Source of the DNA: Fodinibius sp050117475 | Lineage (GTDB): Bacteria; Bacteroidota; Rhodothermia; Balneolales; Balneolaceae | Length of the DNA: 64,000 nt | Direction: 5' to 3' | Assembly: GCA_050117475.1 (NCBI GenBank) | Contig: JASFMR010000004.1 | Span: 1-64,000 of the forward strand | Shown: one piece after another, positions 55,875-63,936 of the stretch | Layout: each line of letters starts with the position of its first letter | Numbering within the stretch: position 1 is the stretch's first letter | Made by a program: the position numbers and the translations under genes | Notes under the pieces: model-generated | What the model saw: the letters and a program-made list of their open reading frames with translations, nothing else | The model's database searches: none | Told to the model about the DNA's origin: nothing

Positions 55875-56531
55875 ATGTATGAGATCATTCACCAACTACC
55901 ATTCAACGGCTTTCAGGTAAGATCAATATTATCGCTTCCTACCGATGCAAAGAGTTTGATTATTTTCTCGCATACGGGGAGCGGGGGAGAAGTAACTCCT
56001 CTCGAAAAAGAGATGGCCAAACATCTTCAGAAAGAAGGGTTTGCTACATTGATGTATGATTTTCTGCATCAGTATGAGAAAGGATACAAAATTGATATTG
56101 ATGTCCTGAGTCGTGGATTAGTGACTTCTACACTTTGGTTGCATGATCATTCCGAATATAACCTGTTCAAAATAGGGTATTTCGGGGTGGGAACGGGGGC
56201 TGCTTCTGCTCTAAAGACCGCTGCACAACTGGAATCTATCATCAGCGGAGTGGTTTCACTCAGTGGAAGAACTGACCTCGTACATCATGAACTATCGCTG
56301 GTAAAATGTCCAGTGTTGCTAATAGCTGGTGAACTTGACTTTCAAGGAGTCAAAATGAACCAAAAAGCTTTGAAAAAATTGGGAGGGCCAAAGCAATTAG
56401 CTGTTATTTCAGGGGCCTCTCACTTATTCGAGGAAAGCAAAAAGCTAGAGGAAGCAAAACATATTACAGGTAGTTGGTTTCATAAATTTCTTCCTACAAC
56501 ACCCAAAGGTAAATGGTTACAGCATAAATGA
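55875..56531 (+). CDS. Dienelactone-hydrolase-like alpha/beta fold protein without catalytic serine
   Basis: 218 residues with an alpha/beta-hydrolase core: FSHTGSGGE oxyanion region (31-39), nucleophile elbow GYFGVGTGAA (101-110), LIAGELD with Asp155, and SGASHLFEE with His183. Homologues as I recall have Ser at the elbow (GASTG), but here position 106 is Gly, so ordinary hydrolysis is unlikely. The subfamily is often fused to or regulated with COG1926 phosphoribosyltransferases; that partner is at 11462. No signal peptide. It is followed 9 nt later by the BCAM0308-family gene, in the same direction. Confidence 0.78.
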   Translation: MYEIIHQLPFNGFQVRSILSLPTDAKSLIIFSHTGSGGEVTPLEKEMAKHLQKEGFATLMYDFLHQYEKGYKIDIDVLSRGLVTSTLWLHDHSEYNLFKIGYFGVGTGAASALKTAAQLESIISGVVSLSGRTDLVHHELSLVKCPVLLIAGELDFQGVKMNQKALKKLGGPKQLAVISGASHLFEESKKLEEAKHITGSWFHKFLPTTPKGKWLQHK

Positions 56532-56540
56532 GGATTGAGA

Positions 56541-57035
56541 ATGACTAAAAAGAAGAAAGGACATACTTTTAAACAGGAACGGCTACGTATATTTAAAGAG
56601 AAGCGCATCGATACCTATTTGGAGCGGCAAAAGTATCCCGATCCTACCATTTGTATCAAATGCGGCGCTCTTTATAAAGAAGGCCGATGGACTTGGGATG
56701 ATTTGCCGGAAATAGCCCATGAAGCTGTTTGCCCGGCTTGTCAACGCATAGCAGACGATTATCCCGGTGGTATCATAGAATTAAAAGGTGAATTTCTGGA
56801 TGAACATAAAGATGAGATTCTAAATCTCGTCCGAAATATTAGCAGCCTTGAACAGTCTCGACATCCCTTGGAAAGGCTTATGGAAATTACCGACACATCC
56901 GAATCCATCATCATAAAAACAACGGGTATGCATGCAGCGCGGCGCATAGGGGGAGCCATCCACGATGCCTACCAGGGCGACATTGATTATAATTATGATG
57001 CTGAGAATTATGTTCGTATTACTTGGCACCGATAA
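56541..57035 (+). CDS. BCAM0308-family zinc-ribbon protein
   Basis: 164 residues from ATG at 56541, with GAGG 7 nt upstream; a TTG two codons earlier is less likely. A basic N-terminus (KKKKGHTFKQERLR) precedes two CxxC pairs, CIKC near 40 and CPAC near 69, probably binding zinc, then an NMD3-like C-terminal part with SIIIKTTGMHAARRIGGAI. The family is named after a Burkholderia cenocepacia locus tag from a low-oxygen-activated gene region, as I recall, which suits this neighbourhood. A role in RNA or ribosome hibernation is conceivable but unproven. Confidence 0.75.
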   Translation: MTKKKKGHTFKQERLRIFKEKRIDTYLERQKYPDPTICIKCGALYKEGRWTWDDLPEIAHEAVCPACQRIADDYPGGIIELKGEFLDEHKDEILNLVRNISSLEQSRHPLERLMEITDTSESIIIKTTGMHAARRIGGAIHDAYQGDIDYNYDAENYVRITWHR

Positions 57036-57038
57036 TGT

Positions 57039-57794
57039 TTAAGCTGTGAGCTTATCAAGCATATTGTCAACCCAGATGGGATCTACCTTTCTAAGGCGTT
57101 GCTTTTTGAGATTCTCCCTCATGATGCGATTTACGACAGGATGTTTTTCTTTTATCCACCGCTCGATTTTGCCCTTCCCTTTTTCAGGCATTTCAGCCGC
57201 TGCAACACTCCAGCAATAGCTTAATCCCTTGCGGAGCACTTCGTAAGCATCGTCCTTTTTATCATCAAAAGCAATCATTGAAGCAGTCGCCCAGTCAAGG
57301 AATTCAAAGACATGGTCTTTAACCTCAACATCCCGAAGAATATCCGGCTCGCAAAATCCGGCTATGACCGCACGCTGCTCCAGTAACGATCCCTCAATCC
57401 ATGACCGTGCATACTTAAGCAGTCGCTTGCTATTTTTTCGGCCAATCGTTTGCAAAGCCATCGCCACGGCCTCTCGTACCCGCCATCTGGGGTCATTAGC
57501 TCGCTTTCTAAGTTGTCTTAAAAGCCCGCCATCGTGATAATGAGCAAGATATTCCCCAAATCCCAATACGCCACAAAAAACCAAGAACACCTCGGGAGTA
57601 TTTTCAGGGGCTTCTTCGGGATCCAACCGAACATATTTTTTGAAATCCATTAATGTAGCCGTTTCAGCAAAAGCACGAGCCAATTCTAAATTCCCGCGCT
57701 GGCCCGGCAGTCCGGAATACTTCATTAGAAACTCTTCCCAGTTTTTGGGTGATAAATGAAGCAGCTCTTTTTTATAACTCCCTATTTTATTCAA
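57039..57794 (-). CDS. HEAT-repeat-like protein of unknown function
   Basis: 251 residues, soluble and mostly helical. DPRWRVREAVAMALQTIG (about 112-129) is a clear HEAT-type repeat, and neighbouring helices (LLKYARSWIEGSLLEQRAV) continue the solenoid. No catalytic motif is visible. Such proteins act as scaffolds or, in the AlkD branch, as DNA glycosylases; the motif set here is insufficient for AlkD. It is convergent with the BCAM0308 gene with only 3 nt between the stops, and divergent from deoC. Confidence 0.65.
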   Translation of the reverse strand: MNKIGSYKKELLHLSPKNWEEFLMKYSGLPGQRGNLELARAFAETATLMDFKKYVRLDPEEAPENTPEVFLVFCGVLGFGEYLAHYHDGGLLRQLRKRANDPRWRVREAVAMALQTIGRKNSKRLLKYARSWIEGSLLEQRAVIAGFCEPDILRDVEVKDHVFEFLDWATASMIAFDDKKDDAYEVLRKGLSYCWSVAAAEMPEKGKGKIERWIKEKHPVVNRIMRENLKKQRLRKVDPIWVDNMLDKLTA

Positions 57795-57857
57795 AATACT
57801 CCCCCATCTTTATGATTATTACCAACAGGATAGTATTTATTCTGCTAAAATATTATC

Positions 57858-57870
57858 AGGGAAAACCCTA
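57858..57870. promoter_or_regulatory. AGGG-AAAA-CCCTA motif between HEAT gene and deoC
   Basis: Read on the minus strand this is TAGGGTTTTCCCT, matching TAGGATTTTCCCT at 10080-10092 in 12 of 13 bases. It lies 64-76 nt before the HEAT gene and 118-130 nt before deoC, in a 193-bp divergent gap with no ORF. Confidence 0.4.
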
Positions 57871-57987
57871 CAATCACCAATTTTAAAACATTTTGGTTAT
57901 TTTGAGATGAACTTGGGGGAAATGCAATCTTATGCTTAACTTCTCATTTAACGAGAGTAAAATTCCTATTAACATACCGATTTCAGA

Positions 57988-58887
57988 TTGAATTTAGCTG
58001 ATTTTTCACAGGCAGTAGCTGTAGACCAAGTTGGCGTGGAAGAGCGGGTGGCTCGGCTCAATAAGCGCAGTATCAAGAAAGAGTCAAAGATCCAGGGACT
58101 GACGATGGCCTTGAGCATGGTAGATTTAACAACCCTTGAAGGCATGGATACCCCGGGTAAAGTCATCCAGCTTTGTCAAAAGGCCAAAGAGCCCTACATC
58201 GGTCTCCCCGATTTGCCATCGGTTGCCGCTGTATGTGTCTACCCACGTATGGTATGCGCTGCACACAAGGCTTTGCGCGGTACGGGGATTAATGTTGCCA
58301 GCGTAGCTACGGCTTTCCCAAGTGGAATGACCTCCCTAGAAAATAAACTGGAAGAAACTCATCAAGTCGTCGAAGACGGCGCTGATGAAGTTGATATGGT
58401 AATTTCGCGTGGAGAATTTCTAAAAGGTAACTATTCTTATGTATACGATGAAATTTCTGCTGTTAAAGAAGCCTGTGGTGATGCTCATTTAAAAGTAATT
58501 TTGGAGACCGGAGAACTTCAAACCTACGAGAATGTCCGCAAGGCAAGTGACTTGGCTATGCATGCCGGAGCAGATTTTATTAAAACATCCACGGGTAAAG
58601 TGAACCCTGCCGCAACACAACCGGTAACACTGGTAATGCTGGAGGCTATTCGTGATTTTTATTATAACACGGGTCGGAAAGTCGGTATGAAACCCGCAGG
58701 AGGTATTCGCAAGGCCAAACAAGCCCTACAGTACCTGGTCCTCGTTAAGGAAACATTGGGAACGGATTGGCTAACTCCCCAATATTTTCGGTTTGGGGCC
58801 AGTTCCCTGGCCAATGATTTGCTAATGCAAATTGTCAAACAAAAAACCGGCGTCTATCAAAGTGCCGACTATTTTTCTAATGATTGA
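57988..58887 (+). CDS. deoC: Deoxyribose-phosphate aldolase
   Basis: 299-residue class I aldolase splitting 2-deoxyribose-5-phosphate into glyceraldehyde-3-phosphate and acetaldehyde. The Schiff-base Lys199 is in FIKTSTGK, Asp136 in EVDMVI and Lys235 in GMKPAGG. An N-terminal extension of about 40 residues precedes the usual core, as in longer members of the family. The start is TTG at 57988, as the frame is closed by TAA at 57970 and no earlier ATG exists. The downstream aldehyde dehydrogenase could oxidise the acetaldehyde, giving a route from nucleosides to acetate and energy. Confidence 0.92.
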   Translation: MNLADFSQAVAVDQVGVEERVARLNKRSIKKESKIQGLTMALSMVDLTTLEGMDTPGKVIQLCQKAKEPYIGLPDLPSVAAVCVYPRMVCAAHKALRGTGINVASVATAFPSGMTSLENKLEETHQVVEDGADEVDMVISRGEFLKGNYSYVYDEISAVKEACGDAHLKVILETGELQTYENVRKASDLAMHAGADFIKTSTGKVNPAATQPVTLVMLEAIRDFYYNTGRKVGMKPAGGIRKAKQALQYLVLVKETLGTDWLTPQYFRFGASSLANDLLMQIVKQKTGVYQSADYFSND

Positions 58888-58955
58888 CATATAACAATCT
58901 TCAAATTCTCACCGTCACAATAGTGAAATCCAAGTTGTAAAAAACCCACTCTAAT

Positions 58956-60476
58956 ATGGCTGACGATCAAAAAACTGCTGAACCCATCGAGGAGAAACCT
59001 TACAAACCCTCCTCTCCCACATCCAAACTTAATTTTGACGGTTTTTGGGATTATGATGAAGCCCCGGAAAGCACCGATCACGCAGAGATCAGGGAACAGT
59101 ATGAGCTCTTTATCGATGGAAAGTTCGTAACCCCTGAAAAAGGGCGATATTTCGTTTCTGTGAACCCGGCTACAGAAGAAAATATAACAACTTTCGCCGA
59201 AGCTACCCAGCAGGATATCGATAAAGCAGTTAAGGCAGCCAGAAAAGCTTTTGAAGGCCCCTGGTCAACAATGGCAGCCAAAGAACGGGGCAAATATATT
59301 TACCGCCTGGCACGTTTAATTCAGGAACGAGCACGTGAGTTTGCAGTACTGGAATCAATGGACGGCGGTAAACCGATCCGGGAGTCACGCGATGTAGACA
59401 TCCCTCTGGCGGCAGCCCATTTCTTTTATTATGCCGGATGGGCAGACAAACTAGACTATGCCTTTCCGGGCAGAAAAGCGGAGCCGCTTGGAGTGGCAGG
59501 ACAAATCATCCCCTGGAACTTTCCACTGCTCATGTTAGCCTGGAAAATTGCTCCGGCCCTGGCAACGGGTAATACCGTAGTGCTAAAACCTGCTGAGACT
59601 ACGTCATTGACCGCACTGAAATTTGCAGAACTTTGTCGGGATGCCGGGTTACCTGACGGTGTTGTAAATATTGTCACAGGTGCCGGCCAGACAGGATCAC
59701 TTATTGTCAACCATGATGATATAGACAAGATCGCTTTTACCGGGTCAACAGAAGTCGGCAAGATTATCAAAAAATCACTGGCGGGTACCGAAAAGAAATA
59801 CACGCTTGAACTGGGTGGTAAGGGTCCCAATATTATCTTTGAAGATGCCCCTATCAACCAAGCCGTTGAGGGCATCATCAATGCCATTTTCTTTAACCAG
59901 GGGCATGTTTGCTGTGCAGGATCCCGCCTTTTCGTACAGGAAGGAATTGCTGACAATGTGGTTCAAAAACTGCGCGATCGGATGGAGACACTTATCGTCG
60001 GAAACCCTTTGGACAAAAATACCGATATAGGGGCCATAAACTCCGAACAACAATTTGAAAAGATCAATAAATATTTGGAAATAGGGGTTAATGAAGGAGC
60101 AGAGATGTATCAGAGCTCCTGCGATATCCCTGAAAAAGGGTACTTTTGCCGCCCTACCCTATTCACTAATGTCGGGCAATCAAACCGGATTGTGCAAGAA
60201 GAAATTTTTGGTCCCGTCTTGACGATTCAAACCTTTCGCACTGCAGAGGAAGGTATCAAAAAAGCTAATAACACGCCTTATGGACTAGCCGGCGGTGTTT
60301 GGACTGACAAAGGATCCAAGATTTTCAAAGTTGGCGGTAGAATTCGCAATGGGGTCGTTTGGGCCAACACCTATAACCAGTTTGATCCCACCTCTCCGTT
60401 CGGCGGATATAAAGAGAGCGGCGAAGGCCGGGAAGGCGGCTTACAAGGCTTGTATCCCTATGTCAAATTGCAATAA
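58956..60476 (+). CDS. NAD(P)-dependent aldehyde dehydrogenase
   Basis: 506 residues, full length. Cofactor motifs IIPWNFPLLM and FTGSTEVGK, Glu285 in LELGGKGP and catalytic Cys319 in GHVCCAGSR are all present. A 45-residue charged N-terminal extension precedes the catalytic domain. Acetaldehyde from DeoC is a natural substrate candidate. It lies 68 nt after deoC, and the second, half-length ALDH gene follows after 56 nt, so a three-gene catabolic unit is likely. Confidence 0.92.
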   Translation: MADDQKTAEPIEEKPYKPSSPTSKLNFDGFWDYDEAPESTDHAEIREQYELFIDGKFVTPEKGRYFVSVNPATEENITTFAEATQQDIDKAVKAARKAFEGPWSTMAAKERGKYIYRLARLIQERAREFAVLESMDGGKPIRESRDVDIPLAAAHFFYYAGWADKLDYAFPGRKAEPLGVAGQIIPWNFPLLMLAWKIAPALATGNTVVLKPAETTSLTALKFAELCRDAGLPDGVVNIVTGAGQTGSLIVNHDDIDKIAFTGSTEVGKIIKKSLAGTEKKYTLELGGKGPNIIFEDAPINQAVEGIINAIFFNQGHVCCAGSRLFVQEGIADNVVQKLRDRMETLIVGNPLDKNTDIGAINSEQQFEKINKYLEIGVNEGAEMYQSSCDIPEKGYFCRPTLFTNVGQSNRIVQEEIFGPVLTIQTFRTAEEGIKKANNTPYGLAGGVWTDKGSKIFKVGGRIRNGVVWANTYNQFDPTSPFGGYKESGEGREGGLQGLYPYVKLQ

Positions 60477-60532
60477 TTAATCCGAATTCGGTACATTCGA
60501 ATCCATGGTAACCGGTTCAAAAATTTATTCCC

Positions 60533-61402
60533 ATGACAGATCGCATTGAGGTTTTAAAAACGTACAAGATATACATCGGCGGCAACTTTCCACGAACCGA
60601 ATCTGGACGCTATTATAAAGTTTATGATAGCGATGAAGAAATTCTTGCCAATGCATGCCGTTGCTCGCGTAAGGACCTGCGTAATGCTGTCGTTGAAGCG
60701 CGGAATGCTGTTGAGGGTTGGAGTGGTCGCACTGCTTACAACCGAGGACAGATTCTTTACCGCATCGCAGAGATGCTCGAAACCCGAAAGACACAGTTCA
60801 TCGAAGAGCTCGAAACTGTTGGCTACAAAACAAAGAAGGCTACTTCAGAAGTCGAAGCCACCATCGACAGGCTGATCTATTACGCTGGCTGGTCGGATAA
60901 ATATCAGCAAGTCTTTGGAACGGTAAACCCGGTGGCCAGCTCACATTTCAACTTTTCGATGCCGGAACCAATGGGAATCGTAAATATCTGGGCACCGGAA
61001 GATAGTCCGCTTTTAGGGTTGGTATCGGTTGTCGCACCCGTTATTGTGGGAGGCAATACCTGCGTAGTTCTTGCTTCCGAGAAATATCCCTTGAGTGCAA
61101 TAAGCTTTGCAGAAGTACTCAATTCCTCAGATGTTCCGGGCGGAGTCGTGAACATTCTTACCGGTTACCGTTCAGAGCTAATGGAACATATGACAACACA
61201 CAAGGACGTAAATGCTTTTTTCTACACTGACAGTTCAGTAGGTAAGGAAACAAGGAAACAAATTGATGAGAATGCTACTTTAAACTTAAAACGCGTGGTA
61301 CGGGATAAGATTGAAGACTGGTCTAAAAGTGATACACAGTCTCCCTATTTTATTACGAACTTTCAGGAAACAAAAACGACTTGGCACCCTGTTGGACTTT
61401 AA
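60533..61402 (+). CDS. Half-length aldehyde-dehydrogenase-like protein lacking the catalytic domain
   Basis: 289 residues that match only the N-terminal, cofactor-binding half of ALDHs (YKIYIGGNFPRTESGRYY near 11-28; NIWAPEDSPLLGLV near the PWN position). The Glu and Cys motifs are absent and the protein ends with an unrelated-looking tail (TTWHPVGL). The frame is clean and followed 3 nt later by the next gene, so this is not a recent truncation. I recall similar short ALDH partners behind deoC-ALDH pairs in other bacteria. It may form mixed oligomers with the full enzyme. Confidence 0.75.
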   Translation: MTDRIEVLKTYKIYIGGNFPRTESGRYYKVYDSDEEILANACRCSRKDLRNAVVEARNAVEGWSGRTAYNRGQILYRIAEMLETRKTQFIEELETVGYKTKKATSEVEATIDRLIYYAGWSDKYQQVFGTVNPVASSHFNFSMPEPMGIVNIWAPEDSPLLGLVSVVAPVIVGGNTCVVLASEKYPLSAISFAEVLNSSDVPGGVVNILTGYRSELMEHMTTHKDVNAFFYTDSSVGKETRKQIDENATLNLKRVVRDKIEDWSKSDTQSPYFITNFQETKTTWHPVGL

Positions 61403-61405
61403 TTT

Positions 61406-62017
61406 ATGAGTTTACACTATCGAAATCTTTTTTACACATTCATTGTAATCACCATAGTCATCTCGACAGCCTGTAGCACTACCAAGAAAGTGGCTGATGA
61501 TTCAGGATCCAGGCGTGAAGACTCTATTCGGGTAGCAAGGGAAAGTATGAGCGATTTACAACTGATGCTCGATAACAATCGTAGCGAGTTAAGTGATGTT
61601 TATGCTACTCAGCGCCAGGATATGCCTTCTGTATTTTTAAAGAAAAGCTCCAGTGACGAATCCATCAATAGCGACCCCTTCGATGGGTATCGGATTCAAA
61701 TAATTTCAACCAAGAATGTACAGTTGGCTGATTCGGTAGCAAATGCATTCAGGGTTTGGTCAGATACAACCATTGTCGGCTATTCAGCCAAGGCATATGT
61801 GTTCTTCAAACAACCATTTTATAAAGTTCACGTCGGGGATTTTCATAACCGGGATAAGGCAGATGACTTCACTCAATTAGTGAAACATAATTATCCGGAT
61901 GCATGGGTGGTGCATGACCGTATTGACCCTTCCAACATGCCGGCTGATACTACTTCCTTCTCAATCATCAAACCCGGTGAAAAGAAAGAGGTTAAGTCCG
62001 GCAGTATTCAAAAATAA
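61406..62017 (+). CDS. SPOR-domain lipoprotein
   Basis: 203 residues. The signal peptide ends at the lipobox STAC (Cys near residue 23), so the mature protein is lipid-anchored. A linker rich in Ser and Asp precedes a SPOR domain (about 90-175; YRIQIISTKNVQLADSVANA, then YKVHVGDFHNRDKADDF) that binds denuded peptidoglycan. It is therefore a cell-wall or division-associated protein. It begins 3 nt after the short ALDH stop, although no functional link is evident. Confidence 0.85.
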   Translation: MSLHYRNLFYTFIVITIVISTACSTTKKVADDSGSRREDSIRVARESMSDLQLMLDNNRSELSDVYATQRQDMPSVFLKKSSSDESINSDPFDGYRIQIISTKNVQLADSVANAFRVWSDTTIVGYSAKAYVFFKQPFYKVHVGDFHNRDKADDFTQLVKHNYPDAWVVHDRIDPSNMPADTTSFSIIKPGEKKEVKSGSIQK

Positions 62018-62133
62018 ATGGACGTCCTTAAAATTAGGTAGCCCTTCCCATCCCGATATTATAACCTAATACATCCCGTAGCTAGAATTGCCTTAGAAAA
62101 ATAATCGATGGGCAATACGATTGAGTATTTCAA

Positions 62134-63228
62134 TTATACATTAAACCGGAAAAGCATTACATCGCCATCCTGTACAGTATAATCTTTACCTTCCTGGCGC
62201 ATCTTACCGGCGTCTTTAACCGCCTTTTCGGACCCCAAATCTTTATAAGTTTCAAAACCGACAGTCTCTGCCCGGATAAAACCGCGTTCGAAGTCAGTGT
62301 GGATAACGCCGGCTGCCTGTGGAGCTTTGGTTCCTTTTTTGATCGTCCATGCCCGAACTTCTTTGGGCCCAGCAGTAAAATAAGTAATGAGTCCCAGCTC
62401 TTTATAAGCCGCCCTGATTAGTCGTTCCAGTCCGGCACTTTCAACGCCCAGCTCGTGTAGAAACATTTGCTTTTCTTCATCATCCAGCTGAGCAATTTCT
62501 TCTTCAATCTTAGCACAAAAAGTTACGACCTCGTCGTCAAATTTTGAGGCTATTTCTTTTACTTTATTAACCCATTCGTTACCGGAGTCCAGGTCCTCCT
62601 CGGAGACATTGCAAGCATAAAGCACCGGTTTGTCCGACAACAGGAAAAGATCTCGATAAGCTTTTCGCTCTTCCCCATCCACTTTAAAGGTTCGCGCAGC
62701 ATTCCCATTTTCAAGGTGCTCTTTCAGTTTTTTGACGACTTCGAATTGCTGAATAATCTTTTTATCACCGCTCTTGGCATCCTTCTGGAGATTCGAAAGC
62801 CGTTTTTCTACCGACTCCAAGTCCTTTAGTATCAATTCGTCCTCTATAATGTGGATATCACGTTCCGGGTCTACATTACCTTCAACGTGAATAACATTCT
62901 CGTCGTCAAAACAGCGGACCACATGAACAATCAGATCTACTTCCCGGATGTGGGAAAGAAAAGCATTGCCCTTCCCTTTTCCTTCGGAAGCCCCTTTTAC
63001 TAAACCGGCGATATCAACGAACTCAACACTCGTAGGGATCTTCTTCTTGGATTGTACGATTTCATAAAGATCATCCAGCCGTTTATCCGGTACCGGGACC
63101 ACACCGATGTTGGGATCTATTGTACAAAAGGGAAAGTTCGCCGCATCGGCTCCGGCATCACTTAATGCATTAAAAAGTGTTGACTTACCCACATTGGGCA
63201 GTCCTACAATTCCACAGCGTAAGCTCAT
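62134..63228 (-). CDS. ychF: Redox-regulated P-loop ATPase YchF
   Basis: 364-residue Obg-related ATPase that binds ribosomes and affects stress responses. G1 is GLPNVGKSTLF (about 8-18), G3 is FVDIAGLVKGAS, and NxxE replaces the usual NKxD specificity motif (CNVSEED), which explains ATP preference. A coiled-coil insertion and the C-terminal TGS domain (TYFTAGPKEVRAWTIKKG) follow. A housekeeping gene that marks the end of the accessory region. Convergent with the SPOR lipoprotein gene, separated by 116 nt without a clear terminator. Confidence 0.95.
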   Translation of the reverse strand: MSLRCGIVGLPNVGKSTLFNALSDAGADAANFPFCTIDPNIGVVPVPDKRLDDLYEIVQSKKKIPTSVEFVDIAGLVKGASEGKGKGNAFLSHIREVDLIVHVVRCFDDENVIHVEGNVDPERDIHIIEDELILKDLESVEKRLSNLQKDAKSGDKKIIQQFEVVKKLKEHLENGNAARTFKVDGEERKAYRDLFLLSDKPVLYACNVSEEDLDSGNEWVNKVKEIASKFDDEVVTFCAKIEEEIAQLDDEEKQMFLHELGVESAGLERLIRAAYKELGLITYFTAGPKEVRAWTIKKGTKAPQAAGVIHTDFERGFIRAETVGFETYKDLGSEKAVKDAGKMRQEGKDYTVQDGDVMLFRFNV

Positions 63229-63267
63229 TTTTTAAAATCAGTTTAATACTTAAAATTAATTTTTTTC

Positions 63268-63936
63268 CTATCTGTCAAGGCATACCTGCTGAATAAACTC
63301 CCCTTCGGGTAAAACAGCAGCAGTAAGCTTTCCATACCCCACCCGATCATAGACGCAGCCCGTATCAATCCCAATCATATGGTCTTTTACAAGGGGACGA
63401 GGACGAGGTGTATGCCCGAAAATTACTGTTTTTTCCCAGGGAGTTTCAAAAGCATTAAGATGTGATCGCTCCCACAAAAACTCTCGTATTTCATCTTCGT
63501 CCTGGAGGCTTTCTTCTATCGTTTTGGTAGGTGACAGTCCGGCGTGAACAAAAAAATAATCCTCCGTTTCGTAGTACAGTTTTGTACTTTTATAAAAGTT
63601 CAGGTGCTCTTCGGATATACTTACTGATTTACCGTCCGAGCCGTACGATTTTAACGTTGAACGCCCTCCATTCATCATCCAGAGATTAAATTCGCCGCGA
63701 GTTACTGCGTCCAAAAGCATTTGCTCATGATTACCACGCAAAAAAACAGCATCGACTTCATTACCGAAAGCTATCAACCGCTCAACCACTTTTTGGGAAT
63801 CAGGTCCCCGGTCAATATAATCTCCAACAAATACAAATTGTCGATCATAATAAGGCTCCAGTTTTTTGAGCAACATTTCCATCGACTTATAACAGCCATG
63901 AATATCGCCAATAGCTATAAATTGTTGAATACTCAC
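63268..63936 (-). CDS. Metallophosphoesterase (PPP-family serine/threonine phosphatase type)
   Basis: 222 residues. The ordered metal motifs are GDIHGCY (8-14), GDYIDRGPDS (38-47), RGNHEQ (69-74), HAGLSP and a late GHTPRPRP. This arrangement is found in bacterial PrpA-like protein phosphatases and Ap4A hydrolases; the two cannot be separated here. It starts 39 nt upstream of ychF and may share its transcript. The last 64 bases of the window hold no recognisable feature. Confidence 0.88.
   Translation of the reverse strand: MSIQQFIAIGDIHGCYKSMEMLLKKLEPYYDRQFVFVGDYIDRGPDSQKVVERLIAFGNEVDAVFLRGNHEQMLLDAVTRGEFNLWMMNGGRSTLKSYGSDGKSVSISEEHLNFYKSTKLYYETEDYFFVHAGLSPTKTIEESLQDEDEIREFLWERSHLNAFETPWEKTVIFGHTPRPRPLVKDHMIGIDTGCVYDRVGYGKLTAAVLPEGEFIQQVCLDR

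Noticed and set aside
60533..61402. Short ALDH as a frameshifted pseudogene
   Set aside because: DNA after its stop is the SPOR lipoprotein gene in a clean frame and no remnant of the catalytic half is present, so it is not a simple frameshift.
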